Below the pieces are notes generated by a model that worked only from the letters and a program-made list of their open reading frames with translations, ran no database searches and was not told the DNA's origin. Shown piece by piece: positions 34,635 to 43,440 of a stretch of 64,000 nucleotides of DNA (positions within the stretch are counted from its first letter, which is position 1; each line of letters starts with the position of its first letter). Source of the stretch: an uncultured Draconibacterium sp. Lineage in GTDB: Bacteria; Bacteroidota; Bacteroidia; Bacteroidales; Prolixibacteraceae. The DNA lies in assembly GCF_913060805.1 (NCBI RefSeq), contig NZ_CAJXTC010000010.1, positions 62,001 to 126,000 on the forward strand. Direction: 5' to 3'. The position numbers were made by a program, and so were the translations under genes.

Positions 34635-36464
34635 TTAGTCAATTAATCTTACGGCTCCCATATCGGCCGATGAAACGAGGCTTGCATAAGCTTTAAGCGC
34701 TTTCGATACGTTGCGGACTCGTGTTGCAGGTTTCCATGCTTTTGCGCCTTTTGCCTCTTCTTCGTCGCGGCGTTTTTGCAATTCTTCGTCAGAAATTACA
34801 AGGTTGATAGAACGCTCGGTAATGTCGATGGCAATTTTATCGTTGTTGCGAATTAGTGCAATTGCACCGCCACCAGCTGCTTCCGGAGACACGTGGCCGA
34901 TAGACAATCCCGATGTTCCACCCGAGAAACGTCCGTCGGTTATCAGTGCACAGTGTTTATCCAGTTGCATCGATTTCAGGTACGAGGTAGGGTAGAGCAT
35001 TTCCTGCATTCCCGGTCCTCCTTTTGGCCCTTCATAACGAATAACGATAACATCACCTTTTTGAACGTCATCGCCAAGAATTCCATTCACCGCATCGTCC
35101 TGCGAATCGAAAACTTTTGCTGTTCCCGTGAATTTAAAAATCGACGGATCAACACCTGCAGTTTTTACAATACAGCCTTTTTCAGCGATGTTACCAAAAA
35201 GAACAGCTAATCCGCCGTCTTTGTTGTAGGCATTCTCGAAATCGCGGATACAACCATTGGCACGGTCATCGTCCAATTCTTTGTAGGCGCTTTGCTGCGA
35301 TCCCATAACCAGGTTTCGACCTCCACCCGGAGCCGATTTATATCGGTTTATCGCATCCTCGGTAACCGTATCACGTTTAATATCGTATTCGGCAATGGCT
35401 TCTGCCAACGTTCGTCCGTCGATACGCGAAACGTTGGTTTCCATTAAACCGCCTTTTTCCAATTCGCCCAAAATACCAAGAATACCACCGGCACGGTTAA
35501 CATCCTGAATATGGTAATGACCATTAGGCGCCACTTTACACAGGTTTGGTGTGATGCGCGAAAGCTGGTCGATATCATTCATAGTAAAGCTAACTTCGGC
35601 TTCGTGTGCAATAGCCAGCAGGTGAAGTACCGTGTTGGTTGATCCTCCCATGGCAATATCCAATTTCATTGCATTTAGAAAGGCATCGCGCGAACCAATA
35701 CTTCTTGGAAGTACCGAATCGTCGCCTTCGAAATAATATGCTTTTGTTGCTGCGATAATTTTTTGTGCAGCTTCTTCAAATAATTTCTTTCTGTTGGCGT
35801 GTGTGGCTACAATTGTTCCGTTTCCGGGAAGTGCCAAACCAATAGCTTCAGCCAGACAGTTCATCGAGTTGGCGGTGAACATTCCCGAGCATGATCCGCA
35901 GGTAGGACAAGCGTTTTCTTCCACCTTTTGCACATACGAATCAGCAATTTTGGTGTCGGCAGCCATAACCATTGCATCAACAAGGTCGAGGAATTTGTCG
36001 TCAACTTCGCCGGCTTCCATTGGCCCGCCCGAAACAAATACTGCCGGAATATTCAGGCGCATAGCGGCCATCATCATTCCCGGAGTAATTTTATCGCAGT
36101 TCGATATACAAACCATTGCATCTACTTTGTGCGCATTACACATGTACTCAACACTGTCGGCAATCACATCGCGCGACGGAAGCGAATATAACATCCCGTC
36201 GTGGCCCATTGCAATCCCATCGTCGATGGCAATGGTGTTAAATTCAGCAGCAAAATAGCCTTCTTTTTCAATTAAACTTTTTACATACTGGCCAATTTCG
36301 TGTAAATGAACATGCCCCGGAACAAACTGAGTGAACGAATTAACAATTGCAATCAAAGGTTTCCCAAAGTGTTCTTCTTTCATTCCGTTAGCTCTCCAAA
36401 GGCTGCGTGCCCCGGCCATTCTGCGGCCCTGTGTGGTTGTGTTGCTTCGTAATGTGTTATGCAT
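34635..36464 (-). CDS. ilvD: Dihydroxy-acid dehydratase
   Basis: Iron-sulfur enzyme that dehydrates 2,3-dihydroxy-isovalerate and -methylvalerate. Conserved parts are [17 protein letters not shown], the cluster cysteine motifs [15 protein letters not shown] and [19 protein letters not shown], and [20 protein letters not shown] near the C-terminus. Length 609 is normal for the IlvD/EDD family. It is the first structural gene after the attenuator, and 70 bp precede ilvB. ilvC and the leu genes are not in the window. Confidence 0.96.
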   Translation of the reverse strand: MHNTLRSNTTTQGRRMAGARSLWRANGMKEEHFGKPLIAIVNSFTQFVPGHVHLHEIGQYVKSLIEKEGYFAAEFNTIAIDDGIAMGHDGMLYSLPSRDVIADSVEYMCNAHKVDAMVCISNCDKITPGMMMAAMRLNIPAVFVSGGPMEAGEVDDKFLDLVDAMVMAADTKIADSYVQKVEENACPTCGSCSGMFTANSMNCLAEAIGLALPGNGTIVATHANRKKLFEEAAQKIIAATKAYYFEGDDSVLPRSIGSRDAFLNAMKLDIAMGGSTNTVLHLLAIAHEAEVSFTMNDIDQLSRITPNLCKVAPNGHYHIQDVNRAGGILGILGELEKGGLMETNVSRIDGRTLAEAIAEYDIKRDTVTEDAINRYKSAPGGGRNLVMGSQQSAYKELDDDRANGCIRDFENAYNKDGGLAVLFGNIAEKGCIVKTAGVDPSIFKFTGTAKVFDSQDDAVNGILGDDVQKGDVIVIRYEGPKGGPGMQEMLYPTSYLKSMQLDKHCALITDGRFSGGTSGLSIGHVSPEAAGGGAIALIRNNDKIAIDITERSINLVISDEELQKRRDEEEAKGAKAWKPATRVRNVSKALKAYASLVSSADMGAVRLID

Positions 36465-36496
36465 ACTTTTTTGTCTTTTTCTGTCTGTTATAACAT

Positions 36497-36570
36497 TAAA
36501 AAAGCCTTTCTCTGTTTTGAGAAAGGCTTATAAATATCTTTAGTATCTATACAAATTAATGACCTTTCTC
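36497..36570 (-). promoter_or_regulatory. ilv transcription attenuator
   Basis: On the minus strand the leader carries GAGAAAGG at the end of the leader peptide (36563-36570), then CCTTTCTC inside AAGCCTTTCTC (36519-36529), then GAGAAAGGCTT plus a U-run (36497-36512). Segments two and three make a perfect terminator. The first segment can instead pair with the second (8 bp) as an antiterminator. Stalling in the branched-chain run upstream would free it, as in the classic ilv attenuators of enterobacteria. Confidence 0.88.
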
Positions 36571-36627
36571 AGAACTTCCAAGAATGACAACGAGTAGGAC
36601 AATAATATTGATAGATAAAATTTTCAT
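36556..36627 (-). CDS. ilv operon leader peptide
   Basis: A 23-codon ORF too short for routine gene finding: MKILSIN, then IIVLLVVIL, then GSSEKGH and TAA. Twelve of the 23 residues are Ile, Leu or Val, nine of them consecutive. A Bacteroidota promoter (-7 TACATTTG, -33 TTTTG) stands just upstream and the attenuator terminator just downstream, before ilvD. The role as sensor of charged Ile/Leu/Val tRNAs is inferred from composition and position. Confidence 0.88.
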   Translation of the reverse strand: MKILSINIIVLLVVILGSSEKGH

Positions 36628-36646
36628 AATTTTTGTAACGATGAAA

Positions 36647-36677
36647 CAAATGTAAAAATTAAAATTTATTCTCAAAA
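36647..36677 (-). promoter_or_regulatory. ilv promoter
   Basis: On the minus strand, TTTTG (36673-36677) and TACATTTG (36647-36654) are separated by 18 bp, a good fit to the Bacteroidota -33/-7 promoter. Transcription would start about 10 bp before the leader ATG. Confidence 0.7.
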
Positions 36678-36855
36678 CGAATTGAAATCAAAATCTCGGA
36701 ATTTGAACGAATTTTAAACATATATGAAGATTTACTTCGGAATTGTAATTGTTTTGATTACAAATCTGTCAATTTTTCCCGCGTATTTGAGAAGCGTATT
36801 TTGAATGATTTTATTAATTTCAGGCTTTGCAATAAACGCAAACATAAAACTAACA

Positions 36856-38322
36856 ATGAGCCTACGCTACCATTCAATATGCCTTATCGGGTTGCTGTTT
36901 TTATTCTCCTGTGTATCAAAGCCAAACGGGGAAATTCTGAAAAATAGTGATTCGGTAAAAATTTATCCCGACTATACTGAAGTTACAATTCCTGCCAATA
37001 TTGCTCCACTTAATTTTTTGGTTGAAGAAGAAGGAGATGCTTATTATCTGAATATTTCGGGTGAAAAGGCGGGGAGATTAGCTGTTTCATCTCGAGATGG
37101 TCAATTTCGATTATCAGAAAAAAAATGGAAAAAATTGCTTGGCGAAAACCTGGGAGCAAAAATCAGCTATCTAATCTCAATTGAGAAAGATGACAAGTGG
37201 ATTCAATATCCTGTTTTTACCAATACTGTTTCTGCCGAAAAAGTTGATCCGTTTTTGTATTACCGTTTGTTATATCCGGGCTACGAAAGCTGGACCGAAC
37301 TGAGCATTGTTCAACGAAGCCTTGAAAGTTTTAAGGAAAAGGCGGTAATTCAAAATAACGTGGTTGGGCAAAATTGCGTGAACTGCCATGCTTTTAATAA
37401 CCAGAATGCCGATGATTTTATGTTTCACATGCGCGGTAATTTGGGCGGGACTTATTTTGTTGAAGATGGTGAGTTGAAAAAAGTGAACATGAAAACCAAG
37501 GAAATGCAAAACGGCGCCGTTTATCCGCGCTGGCATCCGTCGGGGAAATATGTGGCTTTCTCATCGAATAAAGTGGTGCAGCAGTTTCATTCCATGGAAA
37601 ACAAAAAGATCGAGGTTTCTGATCTGAACTCTTCGTTGGTAATGTATGACGTGGATAAAAATGAAATAATGCAGGTGCCTGTTGATCCGAAAAAGCAATT
37701 TATGGATACTTACCCGGAATGGTCGACTGACGGACATTTTTTGTATTTCTGCCGTGCTGCTCAAATTGCCGAGAATTACGATTACCGGGATATAAAATAT
37801 GATTTGTACCGGGTTGCATTCGATCCGGAGCTGCGAAAATTTTCAGAACCTGAGTTGGTTTTTGATGCTGCAGCTATTGGAAAGAGCGTTTCCTTTCCGC
37901 GGATAGCACCGGCCGGAAATGTGTTGATCTTTACCTTGCACGATTATGGTAACTTTTCTATCTGGCATAAAGAGGCCGACCTTTATTCGATTGATTTGGG
38001 GAATTTGCAGGTGAAGAAATGTGGAAACAACAGCGATTTTACCGAAAGTTACCACAGTTGGTCGTCGAATAGTAAATGGTTGGTATTTAGCAGCAAACGT
38101 GGCGATGGCCTAACAGCCCGTCCGTATATTTCTTTTATAGATGAAAACGGTGTTGCAAGTAAACCTTTTGTTTTGCCTCAGGAGGATCCCGGATTTTACA
38201 GGGATTTTGTAAAAACATTTAATATCCCTGAGTTTGCCAAAACGGATGTTGACCTTACACCGGGCGAAATTCGGGAAGCTGCCGGTAAAGAAGCTTTACA
38301 AGCCCAATGGGCAAACAATTAA
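36856..38322 (+). CDS. Heme-c/PD40-propeller lipoprotein
   Basis: Lipoprotein (MSLRYHSICLIGLLFLFSC, lipid-bearing Cys19) with one c-type heme motif C174-V-N-C177-H178 and a TolB/PD40-type propeller after it (YPRWHPSGKYVAFSSNK, YPEWSTDGHFLYFCRA, YHSWSSNSKWLVFSSKRGDG). The start at 36856 gives a clean signal; an in-frame ATG 17 codons upstream does not. A heme motif joined to a PD40 propeller suggests an envelope sensor or electron-transfer scaffold. It ends 10 bp before the membrane-protein gene, with which it should form an operon. Heme attachment is inferred from the motif. Confidence 0.85.
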   Translation: MSLRYHSICLIGLLFLFSCVSKPNGEILKNSDSVKIYPDYTEVTIPANIAPLNFLVEEEGDAYYLNISGEKAGRLAVSSRDGQFRLSEKKWKKLLGENLGAKISYLISIEKDDKWIQYPVFTNTVSAEKVDPFLYYRLLYPGYESWTELSIVQRSLESFKEKAVIQNNVVGQNCVNCHAFNNQNADDFMFHMRGNLGGTYFVEDGELKKVNMKTKEMQNGAVYPRWHPSGKYVAFSSNKVVQQFHSMENKKIEVSDLNSSLVMYDVDKNEIMQVPVDPKKQFMDTYPEWSTDGHFLYFCRAAQIAENYDYRDIKYDLYRVAFDPELRKFSEPELVFDAAAIGKSVSFPRIAPAGNVLIFTLHDYGNFSIWHKEADLYSIDLGNLQVKKCGNNSDFTESYHSWSSNSKWLVFSSKRGDGLTARPYISFIDENGVASKPFVLPQEDPGFYRDFVKTFNIPEFAKTDVDLTPGEIREAAGKEALQAQWANN

Positions 38323-38332
38323 ATCAATTGAA

Positions 38333-40093
38333 ATGACTTCAGTTCCAGATAAAACCAAAATAATATTTCGCTTTCTTCCTGCAGTGCTGCTGTTTCTGTT
38401 CGCAACTATTTTTCTGTACAGTTTTACCGACTATATTTTCTTTTATCAGGAAAAGTCGTCCTTATTTCAAGTCTCTTTTTCTTTCCTGAAACAGCACCTC
38501 GACCAACCGGGCGGAGTTCTGGAATACCTGGGACAGTTACAAATTGCCTTCTATTATTACCCTTTGGTTGGAGCGCTTATTGTGAGTTTGGAGGTTTTGC
38601 TGATTGTTTGGTTGTTAGCCAAAATCGGCAAAAAGTTAGGCGCAGAACAGTTCTTGTTCATGCCATTTTTAATTGGAGCCTTACTTTTTTACCTGCAAAC
38701 AAATTACCAATATCAGGCATTAAATAACCTTGGAATTTTAGTGCAGTTACTTCTCTTTTGGAGTCTGATAAAGAGCAAATTCAAATATCAGTGGTGGATA
38801 GTAATTGTACTTCCCATTTTGTATTTTCTGTTTGGTAGTTATTGTTTTCTGTTGCTCGGTTTGTCAAGCATTTATTTCCTACAACAAAAAAGCTGGTTGA
38901 AGTTGACATTGAGCTGGATCAGCCTTGCGGTTTTCTTTTGGATCGGTAAAGAGTACTTGTTTTTCTATACTACCGATTCGCTTTTAGTATTTCCATTTTT
39001 GACAACAGTTATCGGCGGACAGGTTGTATTATTTGGTTTGACCGTTTTATTATTACTTCTCATTCCTGTGTTTGCAAAAATTAGAATTAAGGCAATTGAG
39101 CGGATAAAAATCAGACAGATAAAATTGGCCGGATTCTCTCCCTATCTAATTTTAGTGGTGCTTGTTGTTGCTGCCTTTCAGAATATTGATGTGAAGAGTA
39201 AACACTATTTTCAGGCTGAGAAATTGTTTTACGAGCAAAAATATGACGAGCTGATTCGTTATAATTTTAACGAGCCCACCACGAACAAACTAACGTTGTT
39301 TTTAAATAATGTGGCTTTGGCCGAAACCGGGCGATTGGGCGATTCGTTTTTTAATTTCCCGCAAAGCAACGATGGAAGCACACTGTTTTTGAAGTGGCAA
39401 AATATTGGTCAGTACCTACAATTTGGCGGTTATTATTATTATGCCATTGGCGTTGTAAATGAAGCGCAGCGTTGGGCTTACGAATACACGGTAATTTATG
39501 GCTACACACCTGAAACATTAAAAATGCTGATTAAAACCGAGCTGATAAAAGGAAATTACAAGACTGCTGAAAAGTATATCTCAATTCTTGATCGATCGTT
39601 ATTTTACAAGGATGATGCAAGCTATTTCAGGAAGTTTTTGAATGATGATGCAGCCGTGCTGAACGATAAAGAATTGGGACGAAAAAAGCAGCAGGATACC
39701 AAATTCGATTTTTTTGTAAAAAGCGATACACCGTGGTTGAACCTGCTGCCTGTTTTAGATGCTGACTCGAAAAACTCGGTTGCATTGCAGTATGAACTGT
39801 CGTGGTTGATGCTTCAAAAAGATATGAAAGGCATTGTTGAATTGTTACCGGCTTTGGAAAACGCTGGACTAAAAAAGATTCCCAAAAATGTTGAAGAAGC
39901 TGTGGTGACCTACAAATTGTTGCGGGTAGGAGAGATGCCCGAGCTAAAGAAGCTGCAAATTGATCCTCAAACTGAACAGCGTTTTCAACGGTATTACCAG
40001 ATTTATCAGCAAAACCAGGCGAACAAACGTAAAGCACAAATTGCGCTGCGTGATTTTGCCGATACTTACTGGTACTATGTCTTTTTCAATTAA
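38333..40093 (+). CDS. Polytopic membrane protein (DUF6057-like)
   Basis: 586-residue membrane protein. About eight to ten hydrophobic segments fill residues 12-290 (FLPAVLLFLFATIFLYSFTDYIFFY, FLFMPFLIGALLFYL, and others). The soluble C-terminal half is helical with TPR-like periodicity (AEKLFYEQKYDELIRYNF, NVALAETGRLGD, GNYKTAEKYISILDR). I start at the ATG at 38333; a longer frame overlaps the previous gene by 29 codons and is not membrane-like. Pairing with the heme-c/propeller lipoprotein (10-bp gap) is the main clue. It stops 9 bp before the convergent MFS gene. DUF6057 is a guess from memory. Confidence 0.75.
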   Translation: MTSVPDKTKIIFRFLPAVLLFLFATIFLYSFTDYIFFYQEKSSLFQVSFSFLKQHLDQPGGVLEYLGQLQIAFYYYPLVGALIVSLEVLLIVWLLAKIGKKLGAEQFLFMPFLIGALLFYLQTNYQYQALNNLGILVQLLLFWSLIKSKFKYQWWIVIVLPILYFLFGSYCFLLLGLSSIYFLQQKSWLKLTLSWISLAVFFWIGKEYLFFYTTDSLLVFPFLTTVIGGQVVLFGLTVLLLLLIPVFAKIRIKAIERIKIRQIKLAGFSPYLILVVLVVAAFQNIDVKSKHYFQAEKLFYEQKYDELIRYNFNEPTTNKLTLFLNNVALAETGRLGDSFFNFPQSNDGSTLFLKWQNIGQYLQFGGYYYYAIGVVNEAQRWAYEYTVIYGYTPETLKMLIKTELIKGNYKTAEKYISILDRSLFYKDDASYFRKFLNDDAAVLNDKELGRKKQQDTKFDFFVKSDTPWLNLLPVLDADSKNSVALQYELSWLMLQKDMKGIVELLPALENAGLKKIPKNVEEAVVTYKLLRVGEMPELKKLQIDPQTEQRFQRYYQIYQQNQANKRKAQIALRDFADTYWYYVFFN

Positions 40094-40102
40094 AGGTTTA
40101 CT

Positions 40103-41299
40103 TTATTTCGATTTTAAGAGTTCATCGTTGTTTTTAAATAACAACATAAATGCTACCACTAAAACAACAGAACTTAGTGTGGTGATTCCCCAAATGGCAC
40201 TCCAGTTGTAACCGGCGTCGCTTTTAAAATTGGCTATTAATTCGCTGCAAATAAAATTTCCAACCAAAAGGCCGGCACCAAATGTTACCAGGAAAATAAA
40301 ACCCTGCGCCTGCGATCGTAATTCGGCAGGTGCTTTTTTGTCAATATAAATCTGGCCGCCAACATAAAAGAATCCAAATATCAATCCGTGAATAAGAATT
40401 CCGATATAATACATCCAGCTTTGGTTGATAACACCACCGGCATAAAACGAAAGGTAGCGCACTGTAAGAGCAATCAAACCCAAAATCATCACTTTTCGTA
40501 AGCCAAACTTTTTAATGGCAGGGGGAACGAGAAGTAAAAATCCCATTTCTGCCAGAACGCCCCAGTTCATGGTTACCGAAATATATTTGGTGTTGATGTT
40601 CAGCAAAAACTCGGAAAAGAACGAGTAATACATTGAAAAGGGAATAAGCGACAGAAAAGAGAAGATGATAAAAATGGCAAAGTTTTTATCGCGCATTAAT
40701 TCAACTGTTCGTAAACCAAAAGCATCAATCAGCGAACCTTTTTTCCCTTTGGCAGGAGGCGGAGTGTTCGGCAAAGTAAGGTTAACAAATACGGCAACGA
40801 TACTTACTGCTGCACCGCAATAAAAGGGAATGTTCGTGCCATCGAAATCGAAGCCCAAAAGACTTATGAAAACTACACTGAAAATACCCGATGCCACCCA
40901 GCCAATCGATCCAAACACCCTGATTTTAGGGAATTGTTCGGATGGAATGTGCGCCATGGCAATTGAACTGGTTAAACTCCAGCTGGGCATGTAACCCAAC
41001 ATGGCAATTAGCAGGAAGATAAATAGTAAATCGGGTTGATTTGTTGTTCCGGCCATTAGCAACATTACAGCATTCAGCAAATTTAACGAAGCCAGTACTT
41101 TTTGGCCCGGGAAAAAACGATCGGCCAGCATGCCAATAACCGGCGAACCGAGGCAGCCAATAGCCATCGAACTTAATATCATCGATTTTTCGAAACTGCT
41201 AACGTCGAGGTTGGTTAAATATGCAGCCAGAGGAACCCACCAAACAGCGTACATCATGTATTGGAGGAGCATCATCAAAGACAGTTTTATTCTAATCAT
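40103..41299 (-). CDS. MFS transporter (nucleoside:H+ symporter-like)
   Basis: Twelve-TM major-facilitator transporter. The 398-residue sequence resembles the NHS/NupG-type branch of Bacteroidota MFS carriers: LMMLLQYMMYAVWWVPLAAYL, GCLGSPVIGMLADRFF (A-like motif), RVFGSIGWVASGIF, GGQIYIDKKAPAELRSQAQGF. Nucleoside or sugar substrates are typical for the branch; this one is not resolved. It lies 249 bp downstream of susD with a terminator between, so it is probably not part of the Sus operon transcript. Confidence 0.8.
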   Translation of the reverse strand: MIRIKLSLMMLLQYMMYAVWWVPLAAYLTNLDVSSFEKSMILSSMAIGCLGSPVIGMLADRFFPGQKVLASLNLLNAVMLLMAGTTNQPDLLFIFLLIAMLGYMPSWSLTSSIAMAHIPSEQFPKIRVFGSIGWVASGIFSVVFISLLGFDFDGTNIPFYCGAAVSIVAVFVNLTLPNTPPPAKGKKGSLIDAFGLRTVELMRDKNFAIFIIFSFLSLIPFSMYYSFFSEFLLNINTKYISVTMNWGVLAEMGFLLLVPPAIKKFGLRKVMILGLIALTVRYLSFYAGGVINQSWMYYIGILIHGLIFGFFYVGGQIYIDKKAPAELRSQAQGFIFLVTFGAGLLVGNFICSELIANFKSDAGYNWSAIWGITTLSSVVLVVAFMLLFKNNDELLKSK

Positions 41300-41496
41300 G
41301 ACAATAGGATTTTAGGCAATGGGCAAATGCCAATGCGTTGGTTTAAGCAATAATGTTAAAATGAAGAACCGGTAACCTCTTCAGGCTCAGTTAAGAGTTG
41401 TGGGATATGAGGGCAATTCAGATCGTATTTTACAGTAGTTCAGTTAATGAAATTTGTTTTCTTATTGTAGAAAATACTAAATGAATAGGTTGATAC

Positions 41497-41525
41497 AAAA
41501 AGACCGGCTCAAGTTGCCGGTCTTT
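41497..41525 (-). terminator. Terminator after the SusCD genes
   Basis: Stem AAAAGACCGGC / GCCGGTCTTTT with a 7-nt loop, symmetrical with A and T runs. It lies 24 bp beyond the susD stop and probably ends that operon. Confidence 0.9.
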
Positions 41526-41548
41526 TATATACTAACTAAACTAAACAA

Positions 41549-43420
41549 CTAGTTGTAACCGGGATTCTGTTGCAACTGTGGAGCCTTGTTTATTTCCGTA
41601 CGTGAAATTGGTAACCAATAGTTGGCATCGTTCCATGATCTTGCATCAGCATCTGATGAAGTGTCGTAGAACCATTCGTGGCTACCATCTTCGTAATGAT
41701 AGATTTTAATTGGGTGAACCGTTTTGATAACGTCTTCCGCAATCATCCATTTACGAATCATATACCAGCGGTCGCCTTCACCAAAGAACTCTACCATACG
41801 TTCGTGGCGATACCAATCTCTGGCTTCTGCCTGGCTGGTTGTCATTTTATCAGGTAATCCTGCACGGTTACGAATCATGTTCAGTGCATCCATACCTTTT
41901 TCAACTTCGTTCAACTCAATACAAGCTTCGGCATAATCGAGAACAACCTCGGCGTACCTCATTTCAATCCATGCATTTTCGTTGTTAAAGTATTGTCCAA
42001 CGGTTGCCGGATCCTGGTATTTTTTAATGTAATAACCGTTTTTAGTACCGTTCCATGCCTCGATTGGTCCCTGGCGGGTATCCAATCCTGCAGTTTGCGA
42101 TCCATCGGCTGCTACATAATAACCTGTTTGAACACGTCCTTCAGGGTCTAAAGCTGCACCGTCAGTTGGGCGATCGATCCATTTTGCTCCATCGAAAAGA
42201 ACAGTTGCATAAAAGCGAGGTTCTCTTCCTACGTATGGGTTAATTTCCGGATCAGCTTCCAGTTCGGCAGCTGTTGCTTCGCGTAATTCAATGTCGCCCG
42301 GGGTGTATTTGTCCCAAACGAAATCACTACCATCGGCCATTTCAAATTCGCGAACTGCAAGTTCGTTCGGGCCGTTGTTTCCCCAGTTGTGGTAACCGTT
42401 AGGTCCCCACCATCTGTTTTGGGTAGTTCTGTTACCCTGAGCCTGCAAGTGCTGCACACCCCAGATAGCTTCGTCATTCCATTCGCCTCTTTGTGTAAAA
42501 ATGCTAGAGAAGTTTTCTGCATAAGCATCAACATCAGCATCGGTTAATGGAGAAGGAGGATCGTCGGTTGCACCTGTAAGTGAGTAATCACCGTAGTTTC
42601 CGTCCATGATTTCTTTGGCGATTGTTTGCGCCTGAGCCAGTAACGATTCTCTGCTGTGCGACTGGAATGAAACCAGCGGATCAGTAGAATAAGCGCCATG
42701 CATCAGTTCACCGGTACTCCAGCTTAAAATACGCGATTTTAAAGCAGCAGCAGCACCTTTTGTAGCACGTCCCTGATCCATATTATCTTTAGTTGGAAGT
42801 CCGGCAATTGCTTTATCAAGGTCGGCGATAATAAAATCAAGTGTAGCATCTAACGAAGACCTGTTGATTGACAAGAAATCTTCACCCAGTTCGAATGGCT
42901 GATCAACCAATACCAAACCGCCGTATGAGCGCATTAAGTTTACATAGTCGAAAGCGCGGATAAAATAAGCTTCGGCGATATAAGTTGCCAGGTCGGCTTC
43001 TTCATTTGCATTTTCGGTAGGCACGTTCTCCGCATTTGCAAGAAATACGTTTACGTTTTTAATGTTGCTGTATAAGCTCCACGAAATCCAGTTGAAACGC
43101 CAGTTTCCAAAGTGTCCCAATTCATCAGGGCTCATAATACCCTTAAGGAACGGGTAACCACTCGGACGGTGTATACACAATAACTCGTCGGTAGCTCCGG
43201 ACAGAAGATCTTCCCTTAAACCCAATAACATATTGTTATCAACGCCAATAAAGTCATAACATCTGCCCAAATATGCTTTTGTTAGGTTTAAGTCTTCAAA
43301 AACAGATTCCTCGTTAAAAGCGTCAACCGCCTTTTGGTCGAGAATATCGTCGCATGATGTTGTTGCAAAAATAAGCGTCAACACCAGTATCGAACCTAAT
43401 ATATTTTTCATATTCTTCAT
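41549..43420 (-). CDS. SusD/RagB-family outer-membrane lipoprotein
   Basis: Surface glycan- or peptide-binding lipoprotein that caps its SusC partner. Lipobox in IFATTSCDDILDQ; the SusD N-terminal helical domain (DLNLTKAYLGRCYDFIG, AEAYFIRAFDYVNLMRSYGGLVLVDQPF) and C-terminal NxxRNRAGL, RHERMVEFFGEGDRWYMIRKW and YWLPISRTEINKAPQLQQNPGYN end are diagnostic. Length 623. It follows susC by 20 bp. The ligand is unknown; the nearby GH29 gene suggests a fucosylated glycan. Confidence 0.94.
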   Translation of the reverse strand: MKNMKNILGSILVLTLIFATTSCDDILDQKAVDAFNEESVFEDLNLTKAYLGRCYDFIGVDNNMLLGLREDLLSGATDELLCIHRPSGYPFLKGIMSPDELGHFGNWRFNWISWSLYSNIKNVNVFLANAENVPTENANEEADLATYIAEAYFIRAFDYVNLMRSYGGLVLVDQPFELGEDFLSINRSSLDATLDFIIADLDKAIAGLPTKDNMDQGRATKGAAAALKSRILSWSTGELMHGAYSTDPLVSFQSHSRESLLAQAQTIAKEIMDGNYGDYSLTGATDDPPSPLTDADVDAYAENFSSIFTQRGEWNDEAIWGVQHLQAQGNRTTQNRWWGPNGYHNWGNNGPNELAVREFEMADGSDFVWDKYTPGDIELREATAAELEADPEINPYVGREPRFYATVLFDGAKWIDRPTDGAALDPEGRVQTGYYVAADGSQTAGLDTRQGPIEAWNGTKNGYYIKKYQDPATVGQYFNNENAWIEMRYAEVVLDYAEACIELNEVEKGMDALNMIRNRAGLPDKMTTSQAEARDWYRHERMVEFFGEGDRWYMIRKWMIAEDVIKTVHPIKIYHYEDGSHEWFYDTSSDADARSWNDANYWLPISRTEINKAPQLQQNPGYN

Positions 43421-43440
43421 TTTTCAATATTCATTAATTA

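Noticed and set aside
40103-41299. MFS transporter as the muropeptide importer of the regulon
   Set aside because: It is 10 kb away, behind a terminator, lacks the operator and resembles nucleoside symporters rather than AmpG.
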